NCBI GenBank assembly: GCA_002362575.1 | Contig: DEUM01000013.1 | Span: 34,888 to 98,887, forward strand | Length of the DNA: 64,000 nucleotides | Direction of reading: 5' to 3' | From: Lachnoclostridium sp. UBA3262 | Lineage (GTDB): Bacteria > Bacillota > Clostridia > Lachnospirales > Lachnospiraceae | Shown here: piece by piece, positions 50,296 to 58,006 of the stretch | Layout of the letters: the number at the start of each line of letters is the position of its first letter | Position numbering within the stretch: position 1 is the stretch's first letter | Notes under the pieces: model-generated | Databases searched by the model: none | Seen by the model: only the letters and a program-made list of their open reading frames with translations | What the model was told of the DNA's origin: nothing | Made by a program: the position numbers and the translations under genes

Positions 50296-51198
50296 ATGGC
50301 AAAAGGCATAGAGTGGAATGAGCGTTATAATATAGGGGTAGAAGAAATTGACCGGGCGCATCAGAGGTTATTTAAAATCGTGAATAAGCTGATTGTTTTT
50401 AATGAGGATGAGAAAAAGTCCAGGTGGGCGTGCATGGAGGGCATAAAGTATTTTAAAAGTTATGCAATTAAACATTTTGAACAAGAAGAAGCATATATGA
50501 AATTTACCAATTATTCCGGGTATGAGAGGCATAAACGTATACATGCAGATTTGAGAGATAAGACTCTCCCTGCGTTGGAACGGGAGTTGGCGGAATCCGA
50601 ATATTCAACAGAGGCAATCCAGCACTTTCTTGGTATTTGTATCGGATGGCTGAGCGGTCATATTCTGGCAGAGGACCATGCGATTATCAGTAAGGAAGTG
50701 CAAAAATGGCAATATGACACATCAGAGGAACTGCCGATTTTAGAAAAGGCAATAATTAAAGTCCTGCACGATGTATTTGAACTGGATGCGGAGACTATCA
50801 GCGAACATTATACCGGAACGGCGGTAGGGAAGTGGCTCTGCTATCGAATGTTGTACCAGAATAAAAAAGGTGAAAAGGTACAGATAATACTTGTTTTTGA
50901 GGCACAGCTTGTGACACATACCGTTGGGAAATTATTGAACCTTCAGTTTAAGAAAATAGATAGAATGGCGGTAGATGCTATTAAGCTGCTTTCACAGCAG
51001 ATTCTGAAGCGAATTGGAGTATATTTGAAGCCGGCTGAGAGGTATACTTTAGAAAAGGATAATATAATGACCGGAGAGCAGCTTCAGCAGGGGTTGCCGA
51101 AATTGAAGCCGCAATATCGGATGTTGTTTGACACCGGAGAGGGGCATTTTGCTGTGTTTATTAAAAAACCAATAGAAAGACCGAAAAAAACGGTTTAA
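50296..51198 (+). CDS. hemerythrin protein with CheX-like C-terminal domain
   Basis: 300 residues. The first 140 form a bacteriohemerythrin: IEWNERYNIGVEEIDRAHQR, then HFEQEEAYM, YERHKRIHADL and GHILAEDHAII supply the di-iron His, Glu and Asp ligands, so oxygen or redox sensing is expected. The rest (about 155-300) has the VFELDAETISEHYTGTAVGK and LNLQFKKIDRMAVDAIKLLS pattern of CheX-like phosphatase/adaptor folds, though the ExxN motif is not evident. Start chosen at 50296, after AGGAGGA. Next to an HD-GYP gene, it may feed oxygen state into signalling. Confidence 0.83.
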   Translation: MAKGIEWNERYNIGVEEIDRAHQRLFKIVNKLIVFNEDEKKSRWACMEGIKYFKSYAIKHFEQEEAYMKFTNYSGYERHKRIHADLRDKTLPALERELAESEYSTEAIQHFLGICIGWLSGHILAEDHAIISKEVQKWQYDTSEELPILEKAIIKVLHDVFELDAETISEHYTGTAVGKWLCYRMLYQNKKGEKVQIILVFEAQLVTHTVGKLLNLQFKKIDRMAVDAIKLLSQQILKRIGVYLKPAERYTLEKDNIMTGEQLQQGLPKLKPQYRMLFDTGEGHFAVFIKKPIERPKKTV

Positions 51199-51202
51199 AA
51201 AG

Positions 51203-51234
51203 AAAGGGCTGCGGTTTCTCCGTCAGCCCTTTTT
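51203..51234. terminator. bidirectional terminator
   Basis: AAAGGGCTG (51203-51211) pairs with CAGCCCTTT (51224-51232); T-runs follow on both strands. It serves the hemerythrin gene and overlaps the last codons of the convergent gene. Confidence 0.88.
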
Positions 51235-51675
51235 CAGAATTTTCAGTTTTTGTCTCTGCCACCAGCCCAATTTTTCTTCTGGGTTTTCCAGCGCATTTCT
51301 GCCTTTTACATCCATAATGTAAATACCACTAATCACAACTTTTAATTCCTTTTTTACAGGAAGCAGTGGGAAAATCTTTTCGTCACACATCAGCGACATA
51401 ATTTTTGGACCGATTTTTGCCTTTACAATAGGGACCTTTGAGCCTCGAAGATATTTTGGCGTATTTTCCAATACAATTTTCGGAAGCCCGGCGTCTTTTA
51501 GCTTCATCCGTTTTTTATCAATAACTAAAATAGATGTTGTCTGTGAAGCTGCCTGCATCTGCTCTTGGGATTCATCCTGGCGTTTCTGCATTTTTTTGCC
51601 AATAAAGTACAGAACGACCAACAAAACAATCAGCACTAAGATGATAATGCCAAATACAATCAATGCCGTTTTCAT
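51223..51675 (-). CDS. hypothetical membrane-anchored protein
   Basis: 150 residues: N-terminal helix (LIVFGIIILVLIVLLVVLYF), a short Gln-rich stretch, and a cytoplasmic or surface basic domain (PKIVLENTPKYLRGSKVPIV and IGPKIMSLMCDEKIFPLLPV). I do not know the family, though the sequence looks conserved in Lachnospiraceae-like genomes. GGAGGAAATGAC precedes the ATG on the minus strand. The stop lies inside the bidirectional terminator. Confidence 0.7.
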   Translation of the reverse strand: MKTALIVFGIIILVLIVLLVVLYFIGKKMQKRQDESQEQMQAASQTTSILVIDKKRMKLKDAGLPKIVLENTPKYLRGSKVPIVKAKIGPKIMSLMCDEKIFPLLPVKKELKVVISGIYIMDVKGRNALENPEEKLGWWQRQKLKILKKG

Positions 51676-51741
51676 ATGTCATTTCCTCCTTAACAAACTC
51701 ATAGAGTATATTCTATCATTTTTTTATGGAAAAAGAAATAG

Positions 51742-52473
51742 TTATTTTGTCTTTGGAGCATTTTTCTCATACATTTCGGCAATCACCCCCCGCACATAAG
51801 CGCCGAGGTGTTTTTTATCTTCCTTATCTAACTTGTCAGGATAGATTGGCGTACCATATTCAATCAATATTTTTCCCTTATGTATCCACGGCAGCCGATT
51901 CTCAAAAATGTTTTCTGTATTACAGATACAGACAGGAATAATCGGGCATTTCCCCTTGAGGGCAATCTTCATACTGCCCTCTTTAAATTCCTTTAGTGTG
52001 TCAGTTGCATTGCGCGTTCCCTCCGGTGCAATATAGATAGAGTACCCCTCCTTGACAAGAGAAATTGCTTTTAGGATAATATTCAGGTTCTGTTTTACAT
52101 CGCCACGGTCCATAAAGAGACAATTTAGAAAGTACATCCACTGGGCCACGCATGGCATTTTTTTTATCTCCTTCTTTGAGATAAAAGCAGTCTGGTTTGG
52201 TACTGTGGCATAGGCGAGGATAATATCATAAAAACTCCGGTGGTTAGCTGCGTACATAACAGGTGTGTCAGAGGGGATATTTTCTTTGCCAATGATTATT
52301 TTTTTACAGCCGGAAATGAACATAACGAGAGAAAATACATATTTCACAATCGTTTGTGCAACTTTCGCAGCGGTCTTCTCATTTATCTTTCGGAGAATAA
52401 ACTCGACCAGATATAAGGGGAGACTTAATATAGCAATGATAATATACAGTATAATAATAATTATTGTTCTCAT
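51742..52473 (-). CDS. plsC: 1-acyl-sn-glycerol-3-phosphate acyltransferase
   Basis: Membrane acyltransferase making phosphatidic acid. The 243 residues start with a hydrophobic segment. Acyltransferase motif I is NHRSFYDIILAY (H-x4-D), motif II MDRGDVKQNLN, motif III YIAPEGTRNATDTLKEFKEG and motif IV CPIIPVCI. Start chosen at 52473, after AAGGAAAA; an in-frame ATG further upstream (52509) overlaps the neighbouring gene. It lies downstream of the carboxypeptidase gene on the same strand. Confidence 0.93.
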   Translation of the reverse strand: MRTIIIIILYIIIAILSLPLYLVEFILRKINEKTAAKVAQTIVKYVFSLVMFISGCKKIIIGKENIPSDTPVMYAANHRSFYDIILAYATVPNQTAFISKKEIKKMPCVAQWMYFLNCLFMDRGDVKQNLNIILKAISLVKEGYSIYIAPEGTRNATDTLKEFKEGSMKIALKGKCPIIPVCICNTENIFENRLPWIHKGKILIEYGTPIYPDKLDKEDKKHLGAYVRGVIAEMYEKNAPKTK

Positions 52474-52512
52474 AGATTTTCCTTCCTGCCTGCCATAGTG
52501 GCAGCACATTGT

Positions 52513-53601
52513 TTATTCTTCTGTCGTCGGTGTGGCGGCAGGCTCTTTTGTAGGAGTCGGCGTAGAAACGGGTTTTTTTGTAACATCCGGTTTTTTTGTC
52601 GGTTTTGGCGCGGATGTTTTTCTTGGTGGTTTGGTTTTCGTTGGTTTTTTCGTCCGTTTCGGTTTTTTTGTTTTTGTCGGTTTTGGTTTTTCCGTCTTTT
52701 TTGGCTTTGGCGAGGCAGTTGGCCTCGGTTTTTTTGTTGGCTTCGGGGTAGCATATTTTACCTTATCCGGTTCTTCGACGTCGACGCCCGTATCTTTTTC
52801 TGGTTTATTACAGCTAACGCCGTAATGTTCTTCTAAGGTAAGGTTATTTTCGTATAAATAAGTGGCTACACTGCGACCAACATACCGGATATGCCACGGC
52901 TCATAGTGATACCCGGTAATTTTTGATTTTCCATAAGGATAGCGGACAATGTAGCCGTACTTGTGGGCATTTTTTGCTACCCAGCGTCCTTCCTTGGTAT
53001 CGCCAAAGCTCTGGTCAAGCCGACAGCCTACACTGCGGGCAGAGATATCAATCGTAAGCCCTGTCTGGTGTTCGCTGCTTCCCGGCATGGCAGAAACGGT
53101 GTCGGTAGCGGAGCGCCCCCGGATAGCTACATTCCGGTCATAAATCTGCTTTTGACGCTGGTATGAGCGGTAGCCCGAAACGCCATAGAGGATAATTTTC
53201 TTTTTTTCTGCCGCATGGAACATTTTTTCCAGTGCAGAAGCAGCCTCTTTTCTCAGCTTTCGTTTATCGTCCCGATAGCCGAAACTGAACCGTATATTTG
53301 GTTCCGCCAAATCGGTCGGTATATAATCAGAGGGAAGAAGGTAATTGCGATTTACAAGAGCGGTATAGCTGCTTGGTATCGTGTCGACAGGAACGGTATC
53401 GTCTTTATCCAGTATGGTTGAAATGTCTTCCGGCAGCAAAGGATTCGGCGTTGCTGTGGAAGACGGGACAGTGCCGGTAGATACCGGGCTCGTGGTTTCA
53501 TGGGGTGATTGGACTGGACCAGACGTCTTTGCCGGATAAAGTACAAATACCCCAAGACAGAGCAACAGGACTGTCAGCAAAAAGACCATATATCGCTTCA
53601 T
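52513..53601 (-). CDS. VanY-type D-alanyl-D-alanine carboxypeptidase with Lys/Pro/Thr tail
   Basis: Zinc D,D-carboxypeptidase of the M15B family, 362 residues. Membrane anchor (MVFLLTVLLLCLGVFVLY), then a Ser/Thr/Pro linker, then the catalytic domain with SGYRSYQRQKQIYDR, SAMPGSSEHQTGLTIDIS (His and Asp zinc ligands) and YHYEPWHIRYVG (Glu and last His). After about residue 275 comes an 85-residue tail made of Lys-Pro-Thr repeats, rich in positive charge, likely to bind anionic wall polymers. It trims pentapeptides of peptidoglycan. Confidence 0.92.
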   Translation of the reverse strand: MKRYMVFLLTVLLLCLGVFVLYPAKTSGPVQSPHETTSPVSTGTVPSSTATPNPLLPEDISTILDKDDTVPVDTIPSSYTALVNRNYLLPSDYIPTDLAEPNIRFSFGYRDDKRKLRKEAASALEKMFHAAEKKKIILYGVSGYRSYQRQKQIYDRNVAIRGRSATDTVSAMPGSSEHQTGLTIDISARSVGCRLDQSFGDTKEGRWVAKNAHKYGYIVRYPYGKSKITGYHYEPWHIRYVGRSVATYLYENNLTLEEHYGVSCNKPEKDTGVDVEEPDKVKYATPKPTKKPRPTASPKPKKTEKPKPTKTKKPKRTKKPTKTKPPRKTSAPKPTKKPDVTKKPVSTPTPTKEPAATPTTEE

Positions 53602-53691
53602 TATTTATCCCTCAATTCGTGTGTTTATAGACTAAAGTTTTATTTTACGTTTGGCAATCTATGAGCATTATACTCTTAAACCTGTGAAAAA

Positions 53692-54180
53692 TCAATGAAT
53701 TTCCTGCTCAAAAGGGGAATGTTTCAATCTTTTTAAAGCGGTCAGCAGAATCATGCCCAAAAGGTAACAGGAAATGATTTCACCGATACCAACGGTTGCC
53801 ATCATATATGGAATACCGTCAGAAGCTCCGTAGGCGAAGCGAAGTACCCATGGGACGATAACAGTATTTGCCAGTATAGGAGGAAGCGGCACGAACCACT
53901 GGTGTCGGCGGAGAGCGTAAGAGCCAAATGCGCCAATCAGCGTGGCAAGTGTACCAAATAAGATGTCAATGGCGGCACATCCGGTAAGCCAGTTGCTCAA
54001 CAGACAGCCAATGGTGACGCCGGGAATGGCGGCCGGGGTAAAGTAGGGAAGAATGGTCAGCGCTTCCGCAAAGCGGATTTGAATGACTCCGCTTGCCAGC
54101 GGGCTGGCAATATAAGTGAGTACGACATAAAGAGCAGCGATCATAGCTGCCTGACAGATAAATAATACTTTTTTGTTCAT
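53692..54180 (-). CDS. queT: QueT-family queuosine precursor transporter
   Basis: S-component-like membrane protein (162 residues, about five helices) for uptake of preQ1/queuosine precursors, acting with an ECF module. QueT block: VVLTYIASPLASGVIQIRFA then EALTILPYFTPAAIPGVTIG and SNWLTGCAAIDILFGTLATL. Start chosen at 54180, after AAGGAG; a TTG/ATG further upstream lies in the riboswitch. The leader contains a preQ1-I riboswitch, which fixes the substrate class. Confidence 0.93.
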   Translation of the reverse strand: MNKKVLFICQAAMIAALYVVLTYIASPLASGVIQIRFAEALTILPYFTPAAIPGVTIGCLLSNWLTGCAAIDILFGTLATLIGAFGSYALRRHQWFVPLPPILANTVIVPWVLRFAYGASDGIPYMMATVGIGEIISCYLLGMILLTALKRLKHSPFEQEIH

Positions 54181-54188
54181 TTTTTTAA

Positions 54189-54231
54189 TCTCCTTAGTTT
54201 TTTTTAATGAGTGGATGGTTTCGAACACTCA
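54189..54231 (-). promoter_or_regulatory. preQ1-I riboswitch
   Basis: On the minus strand TGAGTG (54231-54226) and CACTCA close a 12-base loop beginning TTCGAAACC. An A-rich stretch and ACTAAGGAG follow, ending at 54189. This is the preQ1-I layout: P1 stem, loop with conserved C and A bases, A-rich tail, and a 3' segment that pairs with the loop. The 3' segment contains the ribosome binding site of queT, so control is probably at translation. Confidence 0.82.
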
Positions 54232-54257
54232 GTGATGATAATAGGCAGGGATATTCC

Positions 54258-54512
54258 CTAATTTGCCTGTTCGTACGCTTCGCGTACAGCATGTGCAAGC
54301 TGGTCTGCGCAGGAAGTATTTTTAAATCCACATTGAATACCAGAACACTTTTTTTCAATTTCCTCTACCGTCATGCCATCAACAAGACGGGGAATTGCTT
54401 TCAGGTTACCGTCACAACCACCGTAAAACTTTACATTTGTTACGATATTACCGTTGATTTCTAAATCAATCTGGCGTGAGCAGGTCCCTTTTGTCTTATA
54501 GGAATACTGCAT
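54258..54512 (-). CDS. TSCPD-domain protein (TIGR03905 family)
   Basis: 84 residues. The TSCPD domain is named after the Cys motif seen at the end of type II ribonucleotide reductases; here it reads KNTSCADQLAHAVREA, with GGCDGNLKAIPRLVDGMTVEEIEKKCSG. Stand-alone forms are common in Clostridia and of unknown function, possibly binding metal or nucleotides. GGAGG precedes the ATG on the minus strand. It lies 26 bases before the queT riboswitch. Confidence 0.88.
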   Translation of the reverse strand: MQYSYKTKGTCSRQIDLEINGNIVTNVKFYGGCDGNLKAIPRLVDGMTVEEIEKKCSGIQCGFKNTSCADQLAHAVREAYEQAN

Positions 54513-54553
54513 AATCCGCCTCCTTTCTTATGCAATAGCTATTTCAAAAATAC

Positions 54554-54582
54554 ATTGTAGCGAAAAAGCGCTTGTTTGTCAA
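54554..54582 (-). promoter_or_regulatory. promoter of the TSCPD gene
   Basis: Minus strand TTGACA (54582-54577), 17-base spacer, TACAAT (54559-54554). It overlaps the -35 of the divergent cca promoter by one base. Confidence 0.75.
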
Positions 54583-54600
54583 AAGGAAAAAAGGTATAAT
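54572..54600 (+). promoter_or_regulatory. promoter of cca
   Basis: TTGTTT (54572-54577), 17-base spacer, TATAAT (54595-54600). It shares its -35 region with the divergent TSCPD promoter. Confidence 0.75.
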
Positions 54601-54636
54601 AAAAATAAAGAATAATGTGATGGAATGGGGATTCAT

Positions 54637-56037
54637 GTGAAGATTCCAGAGAATGTTTTTTTTATTTTGAAAACGTTAAAACAGAATGGCTATGAGGGGT
54701 ATGCCGTCGGTGGGTGTGTACGGGATACGATACTAGGGCGTGAACCGGAAGACTGGGATATTACTACATCGGCAAAACCGGAACAGGTGAAGGCTCTATT
54801 TCGCCGTACCGTGGATACGGGAATAAAGCATGGTACCGTGACGGTTATGCTTGGAGATACTGGATACGAGGTAACGACTTACCGGATGGATGGAGAATAT
54901 GAAGACCACAGGCATCCGGCCGAGGTTGTTTTTACGCCGGATTTGACGGAGGATTTAAAGCGGCGGGATTTTACGATAAATGCGATGGCATATAATCCGG
55001 AGGCGGGAATTGTAGATAAATTTGACGGCATGGGGGATATCGAGAAAAAATGTATCCGGTGCGTTGGTGATGCGGCGGAACGGTTTGAGGAGGATGCTCT
55101 GCGCATGCTAAGGGGAGTCCGGTTTGCAGGACAGCTTATGTTTGATGTCGAATCTTTGACGTTGGCGGCGATTGAAAAAAAGGCGCCTACGCTTGTCAGT
55201 GTCAGTGCGGAGCGGATTCGGACAGAGCTTACGAAGCTGCTTGTTTCGGAGGGGGCCGATAGGATTCTTTTAGCAGTGGAAACCGGATTGAGCAAGTATT
55301 TTTTACCGGAGCTCGACAGGATGTTAGCGACACCGCAGAACAATCCCCATCATGCCTTTGATGTGGGAAATCATTCGGTACAGGCAGTAAAGCATGTCAA
55401 TGAGTTGTGGGAGGAAAACCGGGTTGTAGGAGAAAAAGCACATGTGGCGCTTGTTTATGCGGCACTGCTTCATGATGTAGCAAAACCGGATTGCAAAACG
55501 ACAGATGAAAAAGGGATAGACCATTTTTATTCCCACAATGAGTTGGGGGCAGAGAAGGCAAAAAAGATTTTACGTCGGCTAAAGTTTGATAATGACACGA
55601 TATATACGGTGTGTAAACTTATAAAGTATCATGATACAAGGCACGAGAACTGCCTTATAGACGGTCAATATTCGAGTAAGGGGAAAAGAGCGATGCGCCG
55701 CCTGATAAACCGGGTGGGGATGGAGGTCATGCCTCTGTTATTTCTGTTACAGAAAGCGGATCTGCTGGCGCAGGGGGATTTTCAGCGGGAAGAAAAGCTG
55801 GCAAGGCTGGCTGCTGGGATGCGGTGTTATAAGGAAATCAGGGAGGCGGGAGATGCGGTGACTATAAAAGATATGGCGATAGGTGGAAACGAGATTATCG
55901 AGCTGGGGATAAAACCGGGACCGGCGGTAGGGGATATATTACAGAAGTTATTGGAGTGCGTATTAGAAAACCCCGAAAAAAATACGCCAGATGAACTAAC
56001 TCAGATAGCAAGGCGGCTTGTGAAAACGAGAGTGTGA
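54637..56037 (+). CDS. cca: CCA-adding tRNA nucleotidyltransferase with HD domain
   Basis: Adds or repairs the 3' CCA of tRNA without a template. The 466 residues carry the class II signature YAVGGCVRDTILGREPEDWD with DITTSAKPEQ, the Arg motif LKRRDFTINAMAYN and DPFG-like IVDKFDGMGDIEKK, then EDALRMLRGVRFAGQL. The C-terminal half has an HD domain (LLHDVAKPD...YSHNELGAEKAKKIL). The GTG at 54637 is favoured because VKIPENVF matches the usual N-terminus; an ATG at 54625 is the alternative. Confidence 0.94.
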   Translation: MKIPENVFFILKTLKQNGYEGYAVGGCVRDTILGREPEDWDITTSAKPEQVKALFRRTVDTGIKHGTVTVMLGDTGYEVTTYRMDGEYEDHRHPAEVVFTPDLTEDLKRRDFTINAMAYNPEAGIVDKFDGMGDIEKKCIRCVGDAAERFEEDALRMLRGVRFAGQLMFDVESLTLAAIEKKAPTLVSVSAERIRTELTKLLVSEGADRILLAVETGLSKYFLPELDRMLATPQNNPHHAFDVGNHSVQAVKHVNELWEENRVVGEKAHVALVYAALLHDVAKPDCKTTDEKGIDHFYSHNELGAEKAKKILRRLKFDNDTIYTVCKLIKYHDTRHENCLIDGQYSSKGKRAMRRLINRVGMEVMPLLFLLQKADLLAQGDFQREEKLARLAAGMRCYKEIREAGDAVTIKDMAIGGNEIIELGIKPGPAVGDILQKLLECVLENPEKNTPDELTQIARRLVKTRV

Positions 56038-56049
56038 AAGGAGAAACCA

Positions 56050-57948
56050 ATGTTTTCAAACGAGAGGAAGACAATAGGAGTATTTGTTGAGCGGACACTG
56101 AATGAATTCCAGAACCGAATGTGTCAGGGGATTATTACGGCAGCGGAACAACTGGGGTATAATGTGGCAATTTTTTCTGCATATGGAAATTATGGACAGA
56201 ATGAACGGTATTTTGAGGGAGACCAGCATCTATGGCAATTACCGCCTTATGAGGAGTTATCGGGAGTCATCTTGGCTCTGGATACAATGGAGGAGAAAAG
56301 TTCCCGAAGCCGCATATTAGAGAACGTCAGAGAGCGCTGTCACTGTCCAGTTGTTAGTGTGCGCGAGATTGTGGAGGGCTGTAATAATCTTTTAGTAGAT
56401 AATCGGACTTGTATGAATGGAATTATCCGCCACTTTGTCGAGGATCATGGCTTGACTAGACTTTGCTTTATGACTGGGCCGGAGAGCCACTGGGATGCGG
56501 TAGAACGGCTGGAATGTTTTAAGAGCCAGATGAAGGAGTATCAGCTTCCGGTAGGAGAACATCAGATGTTTTTTGGTGATTTCTGGCTGAATATGGGGGA
56601 GGAAGCCTGTGACTGGTTTTTAAACGGACAGGAGAAGCCGCAGGCAATTATATGTGCGAATGACCATATGGCGGTGGCGGTTGCCAGTGAGCTGATTCAC
56701 AGGGGAATCCGGATTCCTAAGGATATTTGTGTCAGTGGATATGATGGACTTATCGAATCTCTTTCCTTTACACCTTCGATTACAACGATGACGGTTCCTT
56801 TCTTTGAAATGGGGAAGAAAGCCGTGCAGATTATTGATGAAAAACAGGAGCATCCAGAGAAGATAGCAAATTATTACTTTGAAGCAGAGGTAGTGCCAAG
56901 AGAATCCTGTGGCTGCTTAAAGCGAAGTGATGAAATTGTTATTAAGGCGCGAAGAAACCAGTATGAGGAGGCAAAGACAGAGAGAAACAGAGGTCTCCAG
57001 TTTAATTTTATGTCAATTCATTTGAGCGAATGTTATTCGATAGCTGAGATTGGAGATAAGCTTGAATATTACATATACAATATTGATAATTTTAAAGATT
57101 ATATGGTATGTTTTTGTGAAAATCTGACAGAAAGAAAAGATTTTTCGACCTATACGGAGACGATGGAAATGCGGATTGGTATTAAGGACCGTGCGAGCAT
57201 GGGGCATATTCGTATCCCTTTTCCGAGAAAAATGCTGTTGCCGCCAGAAGTTACAGATAAGAATCCACAGATGTGGTATTTTACACCGCTGCATTTTCAG
57301 AATAAATGCTTTGGTTATGAGGCAGTTCGCTTTCAGACGCCGGAAGTTACAGGAAAGTTATATTTTGACTGGAATATTACTCTTAGCAACAAAGTTCAGG
57401 ACACTCTTGTTCATACCGAAATGCAGAGGCTGATTGGTGAGCTGGAAAATATGTATGACAGAGACGCCCTGACCGGTATGTATAACCGCCGGGGCTATGA
57501 GATGCACGGCAGGGGCTTATTCAAGAGGGCGAGGGAGAAAGGCACGCCGGTATTTTTATCCATTATTGATTTGGATGGTATGAAGCAAATCAATGATAAT
57601 TTTGGGCACAACGAAGGAGATTATGCACTGCGCACGGTCTGTAAGGCAATTCAGACTTCCTGTCTTGGAGAAAACATCAATGCCAGAACTGGAGGGGACG
57701 AATTTGTTGTTATCGCCGAGGGCATTACGGAGGAGGAAGGCGTCCGCTGGATGCAGGAAATTGAGAAATATCTGGAGAGTTTTAACACCAGCGGAGAGAA
57801 GGAATATGATATTCATGCCAGCTACGGTTATGTCTGCCGTGTCCTGAAGGACGAGGATTCGATGGAAACATATATTAAAGAAAGCGATGAAATGATGTAT
57901 AAAAATAAGGTTGAAAATAAACGGCGCAGAGGCGAGCCGCTCCGATAG
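56050..57948 (+). CDS. LacI-type ligand-binding domain fused to GGDEF diguanylate cyclase
   Basis: 632 residues. Residues 1-280 form a periplasmic-binding-like (LacI/RbsB) sugar-sensor domain without an HTH: GVFVERTLNEFQNRMCQGII, then VILALDTMEEKS, DHGLTRLCFMTGPESHWDAV and AIICANDHMAVAVASELIHR followed by VSGYDGLIESLSFTPSITTM. A helical/GAF-like part (310-450) is followed by a GGDEF domain with GGDEF intact at about 548-552. No RxxD inhibitory site at the usual place. No membrane segment, so it should sense a cytoplasmic ligand and make c-di-GMP. Confidence 0.9.
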   Translation: MFSNERKTIGVFVERTLNEFQNRMCQGIITAAEQLGYNVAIFSAYGNYGQNERYFEGDQHLWQLPPYEELSGVILALDTMEEKSSRSRILENVRERCHCPVVSVREIVEGCNNLLVDNRTCMNGIIRHFVEDHGLTRLCFMTGPESHWDAVERLECFKSQMKEYQLPVGEHQMFFGDFWLNMGEEACDWFLNGQEKPQAIICANDHMAVAVASELIHRGIRIPKDICVSGYDGLIESLSFTPSITTMTVPFFEMGKKAVQIIDEKQEHPEKIANYYFEAEVVPRESCGCLKRSDEIVIKARRNQYEEAKTERNRGLQFNFMSIHLSECYSIAEIGDKLEYYIYNIDNFKDYMVCFCENLTERKDFSTYTETMEMRIGIKDRASMGHIRIPFPRKMLLPPEVTDKNPQMWYFTPLHFQNKCFGYEAVRFQTPEVTGKLYFDWNITLSNKVQDTLVHTEMQRLIGELENMYDRDALTGMYNRRGYEMHGRGLFKRAREKGTPVFLSIIDLDGMKQINDNFGHNEGDYALRTVCKAIQTSCLGENINARTGGDEFVVIAEGITEEEGVRWMQEIEKYLESFNTSGEKEYDIHASYGYVCRVLKDEDSMETYIKESDEMMYKNKVENKRRRGEPLR

Positions 57949-57974
57949 AAAAAGCGTCGTGAATAAACGACGCT
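57948..57974 (-). terminator. terminator of hydF
   Basis: AGCGTCGT (57953-57960) pairs with ACGACGCT (57967-57974). On the minus strand it is followed by TTTTTC. It lies 33 bases beyond the hydF stop. Confidence 0.7.
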
Positions 57975-58006
57975 CTGAAGAATTGCCTGTGGCAATTATT
58001 TTGAAA

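Noticed and set aside
54207..54464. 85-codon plus-strand frame
   Set aside because: Antisense to the TSCPD gene and the queT riboswitch; no protein-like features.
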